This document shows, one piece after another, positions 1 to 8,178 of a stretch of DNA of 64,000 nucleotides. The stretch is taken from assembly GCF_026339735.1 (NCBI RefSeq), contig NZ_JAPEQG010000002.1:62001-126000 (forward strand), read 5' to 3'. The DNA is from Streptomyces sp. NBC_01669 (lineage in GTDB: Bacteria > Actinomycetota > Actinomycetes > Streptomycetales > Streptomycetaceae). The notes below the pieces were generated by a model, which had not been told where the DNA came from, searched no databases, and saw only the letters and a program-made list of their open reading frames with translations. Position 1 is the first letter of the stretch. Each line of letters starts with the position of its first letter. Made by a program: the position numbers and the translations under genes.

Positions 1-841
1 CCAGGCCGGGCGAGAGCGCGTAGGTGAACGCCATGTGGTCGACGGTGGCCCGGTCGGACAGGCTCTTGATCACCGCGAGTTTGTCGGCCGGATACTGATC
101 ACGCCACTTCGCGCGCAGGTAGGGGTCGTCCTTGGGCGAGTACACATAGATGTTCATCTTGTGCGCCGCGGAGAAGTCGAGGATGTCCAGTCGCGCCGGA
201 TCCGACCACGGCGTTCCGTAGAAGCCTTCGATGGTGCCGCGCAACGGGGTGGACGGCCAGTCCCGCACGGCCAGCCCGGCAAAAGTGCGCTGGGGGTCCT
301 TGCCTTCGGGCAGCACGATCTGACGGAGTGTCTGGGCGGCGTAGAACGTTCCCGCGTGATCGGCCCCGGCCAGCACGATCGTCTGCTGCCCGGCGCCCAG
401 CTCATAGCCTTCGGCGGGCAGACCGCCGACGCCCGGGAGCCCGAGTTCGGACAGCGCGTGCGCGGACCCGGGAGTCTCGTCCGGGCCACCGACGTACACC
501 GTGAGGTTCTCGCCCTCAACGGGGTGGTCGGCGCGGACGATGTCGTGGGCGCCCGCGGCGCGCAGGAGCTCTTCGGTCACCCTGATCGCCGACGGATCGG
601 CAGAGGCTCCGGCGATCAGCGTCACCACAGGAGTGACGGTGACATGCCCGCCCTGCGGGGTGACGGATCGGGGCTTGGGGAAGATCTGCGGTGTCCTCAC
701 CGCTGCTTGCTGCGGTGCGCTCTCCGCTGCGTGTGCCGTCCACTGGATTCCGGGCAACGCGACGCCCGCCGTTATGGCGAGCGCGGCGCCGGCCGCCAGC
801 ACCACCCGTCTGACGCGTGGCAAACCGTTCGACTGCTCCAT
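1..841 (-). CDS. Secreted GH84-type beta-N-acetylglucosaminidase, C-terminus beyond left edge
   Basis: The first 280 codons of an exported glycoside hydrolase lie here; the gene runs off the left end. The N-terminus is a signal peptide: a basic stretch (MEQSNGLPRVRR), a hydrophobic core (VVLAAGAALAITAGVALPG) and an Ala-rich cleavage zone near AHAA. Residues about 50-170 look like the alpha/beta domain that precedes the barrel in GH84 and GH20 enzymes. The barrel then begins with RGTIEGFYGTPWSD and SPKDDPYLRAKWRDQYP, which are hallmark GH84 segments. The catalytic Asp pair would lie outside the window. The ATG at 841 follows AAGGAGAG at good spacing, which fixes the start. GH84 enzymes remove terminal GlcNAc from glycans, and a role outside the cell is inferred from the signal peptide. 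No operon partner is visible. Confidence 0.88.
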   Translation of the reverse strand, partial: MEQSNGLPRVRRVVLAAGAALAITAGVALPGIQWTAHAAESAPQQAAVRTPQIFPKPRSVTPQGGHVTVTPVVTLIAGASADPSAIRVTEELLRAAGAHDIVRADHPVEGENLTVYVGGPDETPGSAHALSELGLPGVGGLPAEGYELGAGQQTIVLAGADHAGTFYAAQTLRQIVLPEGKDPQRTFAGLAVRDWPSTPLRGTIEGFYGTPWSDPARLDILDFSAAHKMNIYVYSPKDDPYLRAKWRDQYPADKLAVIKSLSDRATVDHMAFTYALSPGL

Positions 842-1640
842 GAGACATCTCTCCTTGCTCTGCTGTCCGGCTTGTTGCTGCGCATGCTGTCCCGGCCTGC
901 GACGCCGGGCAGATGTCGGCAGCCACCAGACGGTCGGGGCGACCATCAGACTTGACGACTCGCCGTTGCTGCCGAGAACTTCGGATCACGGTGCGTCCTG
1001 CGCAGGCATCCAGTGCGGATCGCGCGAGCAGTGCAACCGGCGGGCCGGAGTGCCACTCACGGGACGACAGTGGTCTAGACAACAACGTAGTGGGCGCCGA
1101 ATTCCACCGTCAATACCGGATCGATGTGCTCAATTTTTGGATTCACACCGGGGTAAGGATGCTCGTTTCCGGCTGCCTGCAACAGTCGTGGGCCCGGCGC
1201 GGCCCAGCCCACGCAGAAAGGCCCGGCACGGCGGAACGCGGGAGCTGGTGCCGCCCGGGAGGCGGGCCATGACAGTCGGCGGGCCGTCCGCCTCCGCACG
1301 GAGCCTGGTCAGGCGCCGGGACGGAAGGCGGCGACGAAACCGGTCGAAGGCCGGACGAAGTTCAGCCGGCTCACGAACTCCAGCGCCTCCGGGGCGCCGA
1401 CGAGCCGGTCCATCAAATCCCGTACGGCGCGCGGACGCAGTCGTTCACGAGTCGTTCGTCGTGCCCGGCTATGCCGGATGCCCACCTCGACCGGACCATT
1501 GGCATCGCGGAGTGGCACAGTGCTCCGTCGCCCCGGTGAAAACGACGGCGAAACAATCGACGTCGTTCGCCTGCGTCACTCAGCCAAAGTGCCGTGGTAG
1601 GGCACTGTCACGTTGGCTGATCGGGGTGAGATGATCTGGC
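842..1640. other. Intergenic region upstream of the GH84 gene
   Basis: About 800 bases with no confident gene. It should hold the GH84 promoter near its left end. A minus-strand frame at 1309-1518 ends in a protein-like tail (PEALEFVSRLNFVRPSTGF), so a decayed gene fragment is possible, but I cannot identify it. The right end runs into transposase debris. Confidence 0.5.
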
Positions 1641-1662
1641 GGCTGGTCGTGTTGGGGCTGAA

Positions 1663-1942
1663 AATCCCCGCTGGGGCCACCGCCGCATCCAGGGCGAACC
1701 GGCCCGACCCGGGCACCCCATCGCGGCCTCCACGGTCTGGGAAATCCTGCACGCAGCAGGCATCGACCCGGCCCCGCGCCGCTCCGGCCCCACCTGACGC
1801 GGCTTCCTCACGGCGTAGGCTCAGGGGGTCCTTGCCGCGGACTTCTGCCCTATCGACACGGCCTGGGGCAAGCGTCTGTACGCGATGGCGTTCATCGAGC
1901 ACGGCACCCGGAGACTGCACATCACCGGGGTGAGGGCGCACC
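1663..1942 (+). pseudogene. Integrase-core transposase remnant
   Basis: The reading frame gives NPRWGHRRIQGEPARPGHP, then a stretch like ASTVWEILHAAGIDPAPRRSG, an in-frame stop, a second stop, and finally KRLYAMAFIEHGTRRLHITG. It matches, segment by segment, the middle of the intact transposase at 60859-61926 (NPRWGFRRVHGELRRLGH and LYALFVLEVRTRTVHILG). The catalytic Asp region reads AADFCPIDT, where the intact copy has ATDLFHVDT. Both ends are missing. The 3' side is cut by the IS3-type element that starts at 1943. Confidence 0.75.
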
Positions 1943-2028
1943 TGAAGTTCCCCCGCTGAAGTGGACAGCCTGATACTGGGACGGATCGGTCCCGGAGAAA
2001 GCAGTCCAGGTTGAGTGGCAAGAGCAAC

Positions 2029-2289
2029 ATGAGCAAGCGGTACACGCCGGAGTTCAAGCGGGACGCGGTGGCACTGGTCCGGTCGTCGGGCCGGAATGTC
2101 ACCGAGGTCGCCCGGGAACTCGGTGTGAGTCCGGAGGGGCTTCGCGGCTGGGTGAAGCAGGCGAAGACTGACCGCGGCGAGGGGGCACCCGGCGCGCTGA
2201 CCACGGCGGAGAAGGACGAGCTCCAGCGGTTGCGCAGGGAGAACCGGGAACAGCAGCAGACGATCGAGATCTTGAAAAAGCAGCGGTGA
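2029..2289 (+). pseudogene. IS3-family orfA, truncated by IS30 insertion
   Basis: This is the N-terminal helix-turn-helix subunit of an IS3-type transposase (MSKRYTPEFKRDAVALVRSS, then VAREL and LRGWVKQ), followed by a leucine-zipper-like helix (LQRLRRENREQQQTIEILKK). These proteins normally end about ten residues later in a segment like AAFFAKE. Here the frame runs into the guest element and stops after two foreign codons. The missing tail is found beyond the guest at about 3511-3547, where one frame reads AAAFFAKETMK and then a stop. The ATG at 2029 is chosen because MSKRYTPEFK is the usual family start; an in-frame TTG at 2011 is an alternative. Confidence 0.85.
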
Positions 2290-3512
2290 GGTCAATGGGT
2301 CGGTGCAACATCCCAGGTAGAACGGTTACTGGAGGTGTTGCTGGGTGGCGAGGATCGGGCGTCCGGGGTTGTCGGACGAGCAGAAGCGTGAAGTGTGGCG
2401 GCGATGGCGGGACGGGCAGTCGCTGAGCGAGATCGGGCGTGCGCTGGGCAAGGTGCCCGGGTCAATCCACGGGGTGGTCGCGGCGAACGGCGGTTTTGTC
2501 CCGGCGGCCAGGACCCGATCGGCCGGGGTGCTGTCGCTGGCGGAGCGGGAGGAGATCTCCCGGGGCCTGGCCGCCGCTGACTCCTTCCGGGCGATCGCGG
2601 GCCAGCTGGGGCGGGCGCCGTCCACGGTCAGCCGTGAGGTGGGGCGTCACGGCGGGCGTGAGAAGTACCGGGCCGCTCGCGCGGACGAGGGCGCCTGGGG
2701 CAATGCCCGGCGCCCGAAGTCCTGTCTGCTGCAACAGAGTCCGGCCTTGCGGGACACGGTCGCGGGCAAGCTGAAGGAGGACTGGTCGCCGCGTCAGATC
2801 GCAGGCTGGCTCGCCCGCACCTTCGCGCCCGAGGACGGTATGTACGTGTCTCACGAGACGATCTACAAGAGCCTGTTCATCCAGGCCCGAGGCGTACTCA
2901 AGAAGGAGCTTGTCTCCCATCTGCGCCGCCGACGCACGATGCGCCGCTCGAAGAACGCCTCCACCGCAGGTCAGCAGCGCGGCTGCATCCGCGACGCGGT
3001 CTCCATCCGCGAGCGTCCGGCCGAGGCCGAGGACCGGGCTGTTCCCGGCCACTGGGAAGGCGACCTGATCACCGGTGCGAAGAACAGCCACATTGCCACA
3101 CTGGTCGAACGGCACTCCCGCTACGTCATGCTCGTCCGGGTCGCAGGCAAGGACACCACCAGTGTGATCTCCGCGCTGAGTCATCAAGTCCGTTACCTGC
3201 CGGACGGGTTGATGACTTCACTGACCTGGGACCGGGGTACTGAGCTGGCCGACCACAAGCGGTTCACGATGGCCACCGACGTCAAGGTCTACTTCGCCGA
3301 TCCGAAAAGCCCCTGGCAGCGGGGATCGAATGAGAACACCAACGGACTCCTCCGCCAGTACTTTCCCAAGGGAACCGACCTGTCCGGATATACCCAGGCC
3401 GACCTGGATGCCGTCGCGCTCAAGCTGAACACCCGCCCCCGGCAGACCCTCGGGTTCGAAACTCCCGCTGATAGGCTCGCGGCAGCTGTTGCATCAACCG
3501 GTTGACTCTGCC
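2281..3512 (+). mobile_element. IS30-family insertion sequence inside orfA
   Basis: An element of about 1.2 kb splits the IS3 orfA gene. Its ends form imperfect inverted repeats: GGTCAATGGGTCGGTGCAAC on the left near 2290-2309, and the complement of GTTGCATCAACCGGTTGACT on the right near 3489-3508. Joining the flanks restores the orfA sequence around the AAAAAG run and the GCGGCCTTCTTCGC segment. The exact boundaries and the short target duplication cannot be fixed by eye. Confidence 0.8.
2345..3505 (+). CDS. IS30-family transposase
   Basis: A 386-residue DDE transposase of normal IS30 length. The N-terminal third carries two helix-turn-helix regions (residues about 8-45, LSDEQKREVWRRWRDGQS, and about 60-100, REEISRGLAAADSFRAIAG with STVSREVGRHGG). 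The C-terminal half is the integrase-like core: GHWEGDLITG (first Asp), LTWDRGTELADH (second Asp) and SPWQRGSNENTNGLLRQYFP (Glu). All three acidic residues are present, so the enzyme looks functional. The GTG start at 2345 follows GGAGG at suitable spacing. The frame is uninterrupted and the gene fills the element, so this guest may still be mobile. Confidence 0.93.
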   Translation: MARIGRPGLSDEQKREVWRRWRDGQSLSEIGRALGKVPGSIHGVVAANGGFVPAARTRSAGVLSLAEREEISRGLAAADSFRAIAGQLGRAPSTVSREVGRHGGREKYRAARADEGAWGNARRPKSCLLQQSPALRDTVAGKLKEDWSPRQIAGWLARTFAPEDGMYVSHETIYKSLFIQARGVLKKELVSHLRRRRTMRRSKNASTAGQQRGCIRDAVSIRERPAEAEDRAVPGHWEGDLITGAKNSHIATLVERHSRYVMLVRVAGKDTTSVISALSHQVRYLPDGLMTSLTWDRGTELADHKRFTMATDVKVYFADPKSPWQRGSNENTNGLLRQYFPKGTDLSGYTQADLDAVALKLNTRPRQTLGFETPADRLAAAVASTG

Positions 3513-3607
3513 GCGGCCTTCTTCGCAAAGGAGACGATGAAGTAGGCACGCTGTGCCGTTTCATCGACGCGGAGAAGGCCGCCGAGACCAACCCCGGTGG
3601 CTACAGC

Positions 3608-4453
3608 GTGGCCCTGCTGTGCCGCGTCATGGGGATCAACCGCTCCAGCTACTACGCGTGGCTGGTGGCCCGGCTGGCAGCGGCCGAACGACAGTGCGTC
3701 GAGGACGAGTTGACCGAGGAGATCCGTGAGATCCACGCCTCCTCGCGGGGTGCCTACGGTGCCCCGCGCGTGCACGCCGCGCTGCGGCGTAAGGGCCATG
3801 CGGTCAACCGAAAGAAAGTCGAGCGGATCATGCGCGAGCGCGACATCCGCGGCGTCACCCGCCGCAGGCACCGCCACCTGACGCAGCAGGACACCAAGGC
3901 CGCACCGGCTCCGGACCTGGTCGGCCGCGACTTCACCGCCACCCGGCCCGGCACGAAGCTCGTCGGGGACATCACGTATCTGCCGACGATCGAGGGCTGG
4001 TGGTATCTGGCCACGGTCATCGACCTGGCGACCCGCGAAGTCATCGGGTACGCGATGGCCGGTCACCACCGTGCCGAGCTGGTCACCGACGCGTTGCGGA
4101 TGGCCGCCGGCCGTGGAGGCCTGCAGCCCGGCTGCATCATGCACACCGACCGCGGAAGCGAGTACACGAGTGGCGAATTCCGCCAAGAACTACGGGAGTT
4201 GAACCTGCGGCAGAGCATGGGAAGAACCGGCATATGCTACGATAACGCCGCAGCCGAGAGCTTCTTCGGCCTGCTGAAAGCGGAGATCGGCACCGCCGTC
4301 TGGGACAGCCGCGAGGCGGCCCGCGCCGACGTCTTCCACTTCATCGAGGTCGAGTACAACCGCACCAGGCTCCGCAAGCACCCCGAGTTCGGGTACCTCA
4401 CCCCACTCGAAACCCGAGCCAGGCTGCAGCAAGACTTCACCCCCGCAGCGTAA
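3608..4453 (+). CDS. IS3-family orfB transposase (catalytic subunit)
   Basis: Encodes the DDE catalytic half of the IS3-type transposase. An N-terminal HTH_21-like region covers about 1-90 (RVMGINRSSYYAWL, SSRGAYGAPRVHAALRRKGH). The integrase core has GDITYLP (first Asp), MHTDRGSEYTS (second Asp) and NAAAESFFGLLKAE (Glu), ending in a typical RLRKHPEFGYLTPLE tail. The frame is open upstream of the GTG at 3608 to about 3530, as expected for a protein normally made by frameshifting from orfA. The guest element in orfA has broken that fusion, so only the internal start could be used now. Confidence 0.92.
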   Translation: MALLCRVMGINRSSYYAWLVARLAAAERQCVEDELTEEIREIHASSRGAYGAPRVHAALRRKGHAVNRKKVERIMRERDIRGVTRRRHRHLTQQDTKAAPAPDLVGRDFTATRPGTKLVGDITYLPTIEGWWYLATVIDLATREVIGYAMAGHHRAELVTDALRMAAGRGGLQPGCIMHTDRGSEYTSGEFRQELRELNLRQSMGRTGICYDNAAAESFFGLLKAEIGTAVWDSREAARADVFHFIEVEYNRTRLRKHPEFGYLTPLETRARLQQDFTPAA

Positions 4454-4474
4454 GCACCCGCTGTCCAAGATCAG

Positions 4475-4484
4475 GGGGAACTTC
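4475..4484. repeat. Left target-site duplication of IS4-type element
   Basis: GGGGAACTTC directly precedes the left end of the IS4-type element and occurs again at 6266-6275, directly after its right end. The duplicated bases belong to the right terminal repeat of the host IS3-type element. Confidence 0.9.
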
Positions 4485-6265
4485 CAAGGCCGGGTAGTTA
4501 GCGTTTTCGCAGGTCACGCAAGGGGTGTTGACGGGTTCTCGACGTGGGGCAACGGAGCTCGTTGGTACAGGCAGTCGTCCAAGACAGCTTGTCCCGCAAG
4601 GAGCTCCGTTGCCTGTTCATTGTGTCTCGCCGTCGGCGCTGACGGCCATCACCCGTACGGTGACTGTGGCCGCGGGCCGGTTCGCTCCCGGACATCTGGG
4701 AGAACTGACGCCGATCATGCCGTTCGAGCTGGTCGACGCGGTCTTGTCCGAGACCAGGACCGTACAGCGGCGGTTGCGTGATCTGCCCTCGCGGGTCGGC
4801 ATCTACTTCCTCCTGGCGATGTGCCTGTTCCCCGAGATCGGTTACCGGCTGGTCTGGGAAAAGCTGACCGCCGGCCTGTCGGGGATGCCGATCGTCTGCC
4901 CGAGCACGAAAGCGCTACGTGATCTGCGCCGCAGACTCGGCAGCACGCCGGTGCGGGCGTTGTTCGAGGTGCTGGCCGGGCCGTTGGCCCAGCCGACCAC
5001 GCCGGGGGTACGGTTCGGCCCGTATCGGACGGTGTCGTTCGACGGCTGCAGCTCGATCAAGGTGCCTGACAGCGAGCGCAACCGGAACTGGCTGGGGCGG
5101 TGTCCGCACGGTGGCTATCCCCAAGTCGAGCTCATGACGCTGGTCGAGACCGGCACCCGGGCCGTGATCGCAGCGGTCTTCGGCCCCACCCGAGAGGGCG
5201 AGACCTCGTACGCCACCAGGCTGTTGCACCATCTGGGCCCCGAGATGTTGGTGCTGTGGGACCGGGGCTTCGACGGCAACGACTTCCTCGCCGCCGTGCA
5301 CACCACCGGCGCACGGGTCCTGGGCCGCATTCGCCAGCGCCGCCGCCCACCGGTCCTCCAGCCGCTCGCTGACTCCTCCTACCTCTCGGTCATCGGCGGC
5401 GTCCCGGTGCGCATCATCGAAGCCCGGGTGAGCGTCACCTGCACGGACGGCAGCAACTTCGAGGGCTCCTACCGTCTGGCAACCACGCTCCTGGACGCCC
5501 GCCGTCACCCCGCCGACCGCCTCGTGCACCTCTATCACGAGCGCTGGGAGCACGAGAGCGCCTACTACGCCCTGCGCCACACCATCCTGCACGGACGTGT
5601 CCTGCGCTCGCACGACCCGGTCGGCGTCGAGCAGGAGATGTGGGCCCTGCTCACTCTCTACCAACTCCTGCGCCGCACCATGGTCGAGGCCGCGGAGTCC
5701 AGGCCGGGCACCGATCCCGACCGCTGCGGCTTCACTATCGCCCTCCAAACCGCCCGCGACCTGCTGGTATGCGCGGAAGGAGTCTTCGAGCAGGGCATCG
5801 GAGAGATCGGCCGCCGAGTCCTGTCGGCACTGTCGCCCGCACGGCGAACCCGCGTCAGCACCCGCAAGGTGAAGTCACCCATCTCCCGTTACGCGGAAAG
5901 GAAACTGGACGGCCGCCCCGACAGCAGCAAGGTCGTGACCTTGATGACGATCACTCTCCTGCCGCCCCCATCGCCAGAGCCCGCACTGCCCGCGACGACC
6001 GTCCGGGAGAACACCGGCAACGGCAAGACCGGCAGCCGCATGGCACGTGTCCTGGCCATCCTGCAGACAGAACCCGAACGGCTGTGGCGCGCAAGGGAGA
6101 TCGCCGAGCTCCTCGGCGATGTCACCCTCGTCGCCACCTATCGACAACTCGCTCGCTGGACCGAGAGAGGAATGATCAAGAGAGTCCGCACGGGCCGCTA
6201 CACGGCAATCACGCAGACGACCAGCCCCTTGCGTGACCTGCGAAAACGCTAACTACCCGGCCTTG
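4485..6265 (+). mobile_element. IS4-family insertion sequence with long perfect inverted repeats
   Basis: A complete element of about 1.78 kb. Both ends carry the same repeat, about 40 bp long, starting CAAGGCCGGGTAGTTAGCG and continuing TTTTCGCAGGTCACGCAAGG; the right copy is the exact reverse complement. A 10-bp duplication (GGGGAACTTC) brackets it, as is usual for IS4-group elements. The right repeat doubles as the last codons of the transposase gene (PLRDLRKR). Perfect ends and an intact gene suggest recent insertion. Confidence 0.93.
4525..6252 (+). CDS. IS4-family transposase with extra C-terminal winged-helix-like region
   Basis: A DDE transposase of the IS4 type. An N-terminal domain (about residues 45-160; FELVDAVLSETRTVQRRLRD, PSRVGIYFLLAMCLFPEIGY) is followed by the catalytic core: TVSFDGCSSIKVPD (first Asp), LVLWDRGFDGNDFL (second Asp) and the YREK-like segment LYHERWEHESAYYALRH (Glu). 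Residues about 500-575 form an added basic region that looks like a winged helix (VLAILQTEPERLWRAREIAELLG, RQLARWTERGMIKRVRTGRY); this is longer than minimal IS4 transposases. The GTG at 4525 gives the longest frame. A start nearer MPFELVDAV (about 4717) is possible, since the first 60 residues look poorly conserved. Confidence 0.9.
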   Translation: MLTGSRRGATELVGTGSRPRQLVPQGAPLPVHCVSPSALTAITRTVTVAAGRFAPGHLGELTPIMPFELVDAVLSETRTVQRRLRDLPSRVGIYFLLAMCLFPEIGYRLVWEKLTAGLSGMPIVCPSTKALRDLRRRLGSTPVRALFEVLAGPLAQPTTPGVRFGPYRTVSFDGCSSIKVPDSERNRNWLGRCPHGGYPQVELMTLVETGTRAVIAAVFGPTREGETSYATRLLHHLGPEMLVLWDRGFDGNDFLAAVHTTGARVLGRIRQRRRPPVLQPLADSSYLSVIGGVPVRIIEARVSVTCTDGSNFEGSYRLATTLLDARRHPADRLVHLYHERWEHESAYYALRHTILHGRVLRSHDPVGVEQEMWALLTLYQLLRRTMVEAAESRPGTDPDRCGFTIALQTARDLLVCAEGVFEQGIGEIGRRVLSALSPARRTRVSTRKVKSPISRYAERKLDGRPDSSKVVTLMTITLLPPPSPEPALPATTVRENTGNGKTGSRMARVLAILQTEPERLWRAREIAELLGDVTLVATYRQLARWTERGMIKRVRTGRYTAITQTTSPLRDLRKR

Positions 6266-6275
6266 GGGGAACTTC
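6266..6275. repeat. Right target-site duplication of IS4-type element
   Basis: Second copy of GGGGAACTTC, immediately outside the right inverted repeat of the IS4-type element; with the next base it completes the right end of the host IS3-type element. Confidence 0.9.
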
Positions 6276-6331
6276 ACCGGTCAACATAGCTGGCGCCACT
6301 GACAACGCGCAGGGCACTCCGGCGCTCCGCA

Positions 6332-6363
6332 CCTCCGGGCCTCCGGGCCTCCGGTCCTCCGGG
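6332..6363. repeat. Four tandem 8-bp units
   Basis: CCTCCGGG, CCTCCGGG, CCTCCGGT and CCTCCGGG lie end to end. The equivalent position near 62030 has only one unit (CCTCCGGG), so this looks like local slippage expansion. Confidence 0.85.
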
Positions 6364-6381
6364 CCAGGGATCGCATTCCCG

Positions 6382-6399
6382 CCCGGCCTGAAGGCCGGG
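6382..6399. repeat. Strong hairpin in repeated block
   Basis: CCCGGCC, a TGAA loop, then GGCCGGG. The related hairpin at 62056-62073 keeps the stem pattern with a CGAA loop. Such hairpins occur at ends of IS200/IS605-type elements, but no tnpA or tnpB gene is present next to either copy. Confidence 0.7.
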
Positions 6400-6669
6400 A
6401 TTCCCTGCGAAGATCAGGGATGGAAGCGCAGCGTGTCCGTCGCCGAGTCCTCCGGTGCGCCTGCCCGCTCGACGAGCACCTAGGTGCGGCATCGTCGCTG
6501 TCGGGGACTGCAAAGCACTCATCTCATGCAGCGAAAGATCCCGGCGCCCGATCGTCGGCTGACAGTGTCTACACGCACCCTCAAGTGCAGCAGTCATCAT
6601 GTGACGGACGGCTTGGTCCCGTAAATTTAATCCTTGGCCAGCCCAGTTAGCATGGTCTGCACTACAATG

Positions 6670-6683
6670 GGACTACACAGTCC
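6670..6683. promoter_or_regulatory. Palindromic operator candidate upstream of TetR gene
   Basis: GGACTACACAGTCC is a perfect palindrome except for its 4-base centre. The same half-sites (GACT-N4-AGTC) recur at 8034-8045 upstream of the flavoprotein gene. Position and repetition suggest the binding site of the TetR protein encoded just downstream, which would give autoregulation plus control of the flavoprotein gene. This is inferred, not shown. Confidence 0.6.
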
Positions 6684-6880
6684 ATCTGTCATCGACTAGA
6701 CGAGCGGCGAGAGCCGAGCTCGAGCCCAGGTGGCGTAGCAAGACAGTAAGGCCTGACGCGTCTCCGGCTCACGGCCGAAGCCCGACGGCCAGCAGTCAGA
6801 TGACCCACACGACGCGGCGGAGTGGGATTGACCAAGGCCCTTCTCCCTCGATCCCGAATCCCCCCAGAAGGAGGCAGAGA

Positions 6881-7684
6881 ATGACGATCACGAGCGGACA
6901 ATTAGGCGAGGGCACCGTGGGGCTGATGCTCCGCGAGGCGTCAGCGCGAGCCGAGAGCGAAGGATCGTCGCTTGCAGTAGACGCCGGAACCAGAGGGATG
7001 CAGGCCCTCTCTCCGGAAGCCACGATGGCAGCCCCGCATAGTAAAGTCGGCCTCATGGCCGAAGATGATGTTGCTCCGTCGAAGAGGCGCCTGACGCCTC
7101 GCGGAGCTGTGACACGCGATCGCATCGTCCAAGCCGCTGCAGACCTCTTTTACGTTAAGGGCGTCAACTCGGTCACCTTGGACGACGTGCGAGCGGTGAG
7201 CGGGACCAGCAAGTCCCAGCTGTACCGCCACTTCGCAGACAAGGACGAGCTTGTGCACAGTGTAATTGAGCTGCGTGCCCAGCAAATTCTCGAGCGCGAC
7301 CGGCAGCACCTGGAGCGGATGAGCTCCTTTCGGGCCCTGGAACGCTGGAGCGAGTCGATCATTCGACTCAATTCCCTCCAGGACGGTGCCTACGGGTGCG
7401 CCCTCGGTTCGCTGGTCGGAGCCCGCGCTGCTCAAGACTCTGCCGCGCGAAACCTGCTCGCCGAGAAGTTCGGCGAGTGGGAGAAACTGATCGCCGCTGG
7501 CCTGCGCCGCATGCAGGAGAACGGCAAGCTCAAGAAGGAGGCCGACGCGGCAAAGCTCGCCGTGGCCGTAATGTCTGCCCTTCAGGGCAGCTACCTGCTC
7601 GCGCAGATGACGCGTGATGTCGAACCGATGCGTATCGCCATGGACATGGCCCTCGCTCACGTGAAGACGTACACCGTGAGCTGA
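6881..7684 (+). CDS. TetR-family transcriptional regulator
   Basis: A DNA-binding repressor-type protein. The TetR helix-turn-helix spans residues about 70-115 (RDRIVQAAADLFYVKGVNSV, TLDDVRAVSGTSKSQLYRHF, ADKDELVHSVIEL). The rest is an all-helical ligand and dimer domain containing GAYGCALGSLVG, which recurs as GAYGCPLGSLAS in the second TetR (18507-19178), so the two are close relatives. The start is uncertain. The ATG at 6881 has an excellent ribosome binding site (AAGGAGG) and gives 267 residues, with about 58 residues of unusual N-terminal extension. The ATG at 7055 gives a normal 209-residue TetR but lacks a clear site. The palindrome at 6670 lies upstream and a matching one precedes the next gene, so the flavoprotein gene is the likely target. 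Confidence 0.88.
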   Translation: MTITSGQLGEGTVGLMLREASARAESEGSSLAVDAGTRGMQALSPEATMAAPHSKVGLMAEDDVAPSKRRLTPRGAVTRDRIVQAAADLFYVKGVNSVTLDDVRAVSGTSKSQLYRHFADKDELVHSVIELRAQQILERDRQHLERMSSFRALERWSESIIRLNSLQDGAYGCALGSLVGARAAQDSAARNLLAEKFGEWEKLIAAGLRRMQENGKLKKEADAAKLAVAVMSALQGSYLLAQMTRDVEPMRIAMDMALAHVKTYTVS

Positions 7685-8178
7685 CGTATGCCCTCGCGGA
7701 GGCGGGCAGCAGAGCGGCAGTCGCTGCCTGTCTCCGAGGCGCCTCAGCAAGCAGCGTGCCCGGGCCGACGGCGCCTCGCACCGGAAGTGCTAAATAAAGG
7801 ACTGATAGGTCCTGAACCCGCAAGACCGACCATCTTCTCCGGGCAGCGTCCTCGCGGCGCGCGAGACCCGCCGACGGGATGAGCCGAAGCGATGCCGCTC
7901 CCCGGCCACCCAACTCCAGCCAGTTGATTGGAGCAATTGAAGCTGCTCTCCTGGCCGCTCTCGCGGGGTGCGCCTTCACTCCAGTGGAACGTTCGCACGG
8001 TACGCGCTCACTGTCGTGCATGACATCCAGCTAGACTGTTTAGTCCTTTATGATGGTCCCTGCCGGCTGACAAGACCCGCCCTCCCGCAACCAGGAGCGC
8101 CCACCGAGACGTGTGGCCGCCACCAGACGCCCGGTTCGGCACGGGCAGCTGCTCGGCACACCGCGAAGGAGCAACGCC
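7685..8178. other. Intergenic region between TetR and flavoprotein genes
   Basis: About 490 bases with no convincing gene. The right part should hold the promoter of the flavoprotein gene: the palindrome at 8034-8045 is followed by an AT-richer stretch (TTTATGATGG). Confidence 0.6.
8034..8045. promoter_or_regulatory. Second copy of TetR-type palindrome
   Basis: GACTGTTTAGTC shares both half-sites and spacing with the palindrome at 6670-6683. It lies about 135 bases before the flavoprotein start, inside the likely promoter, as expected for a repressor site. Confidence 0.6.

Larger units (their letters stand above)
1943..6276 (+). mobile_element. IS3-family element carrying two nested insertion sequences
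   Basis: The left end starts TGAAGTTCCCCC at 1943 and shows GTGGACAGC just inside. The right end is the reverse complement, GGGGGAACTTCA, and it is split: its first part lies at 4474-4484 and it finishes at 6276 after an IS4-type element. The inner part of the right end has CTGTCC, matching the left GGACAG. Genes are orfA (2029 to about 3550, interrupted) and orfB (3608-4453). An IS30-type element splits orfA and an IS4-type element sits in the right terminal repeat. Without the two guests the element would be roughly 1.3 kb, a normal IS3 size. A possible 3-bp target duplication (ACC) flanks it, but this depends on which base is taken as the end. Confidence 0.82.
6277..6669. other. Non-coding region with GC-rich repeats and hairpin
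   Basis: No gene is supported. The left half contains four tandem CCTCCGGG-type units and a strong hairpin (separate entries), followed by GCGAAGATCAGGGATGGA. A closely similar block follows the transposase at 62010-62097, so this is probably the relic of a repeated or mobile sequence. The right half is the upstream region of the TetR gene. Confidence 0.55.

Noticed and set aside
6332..6363. Tandem CCTCCGGG units as a CRISPR-like array
   Set aside because: The units are contiguous, 8 bp long and have no spacers.
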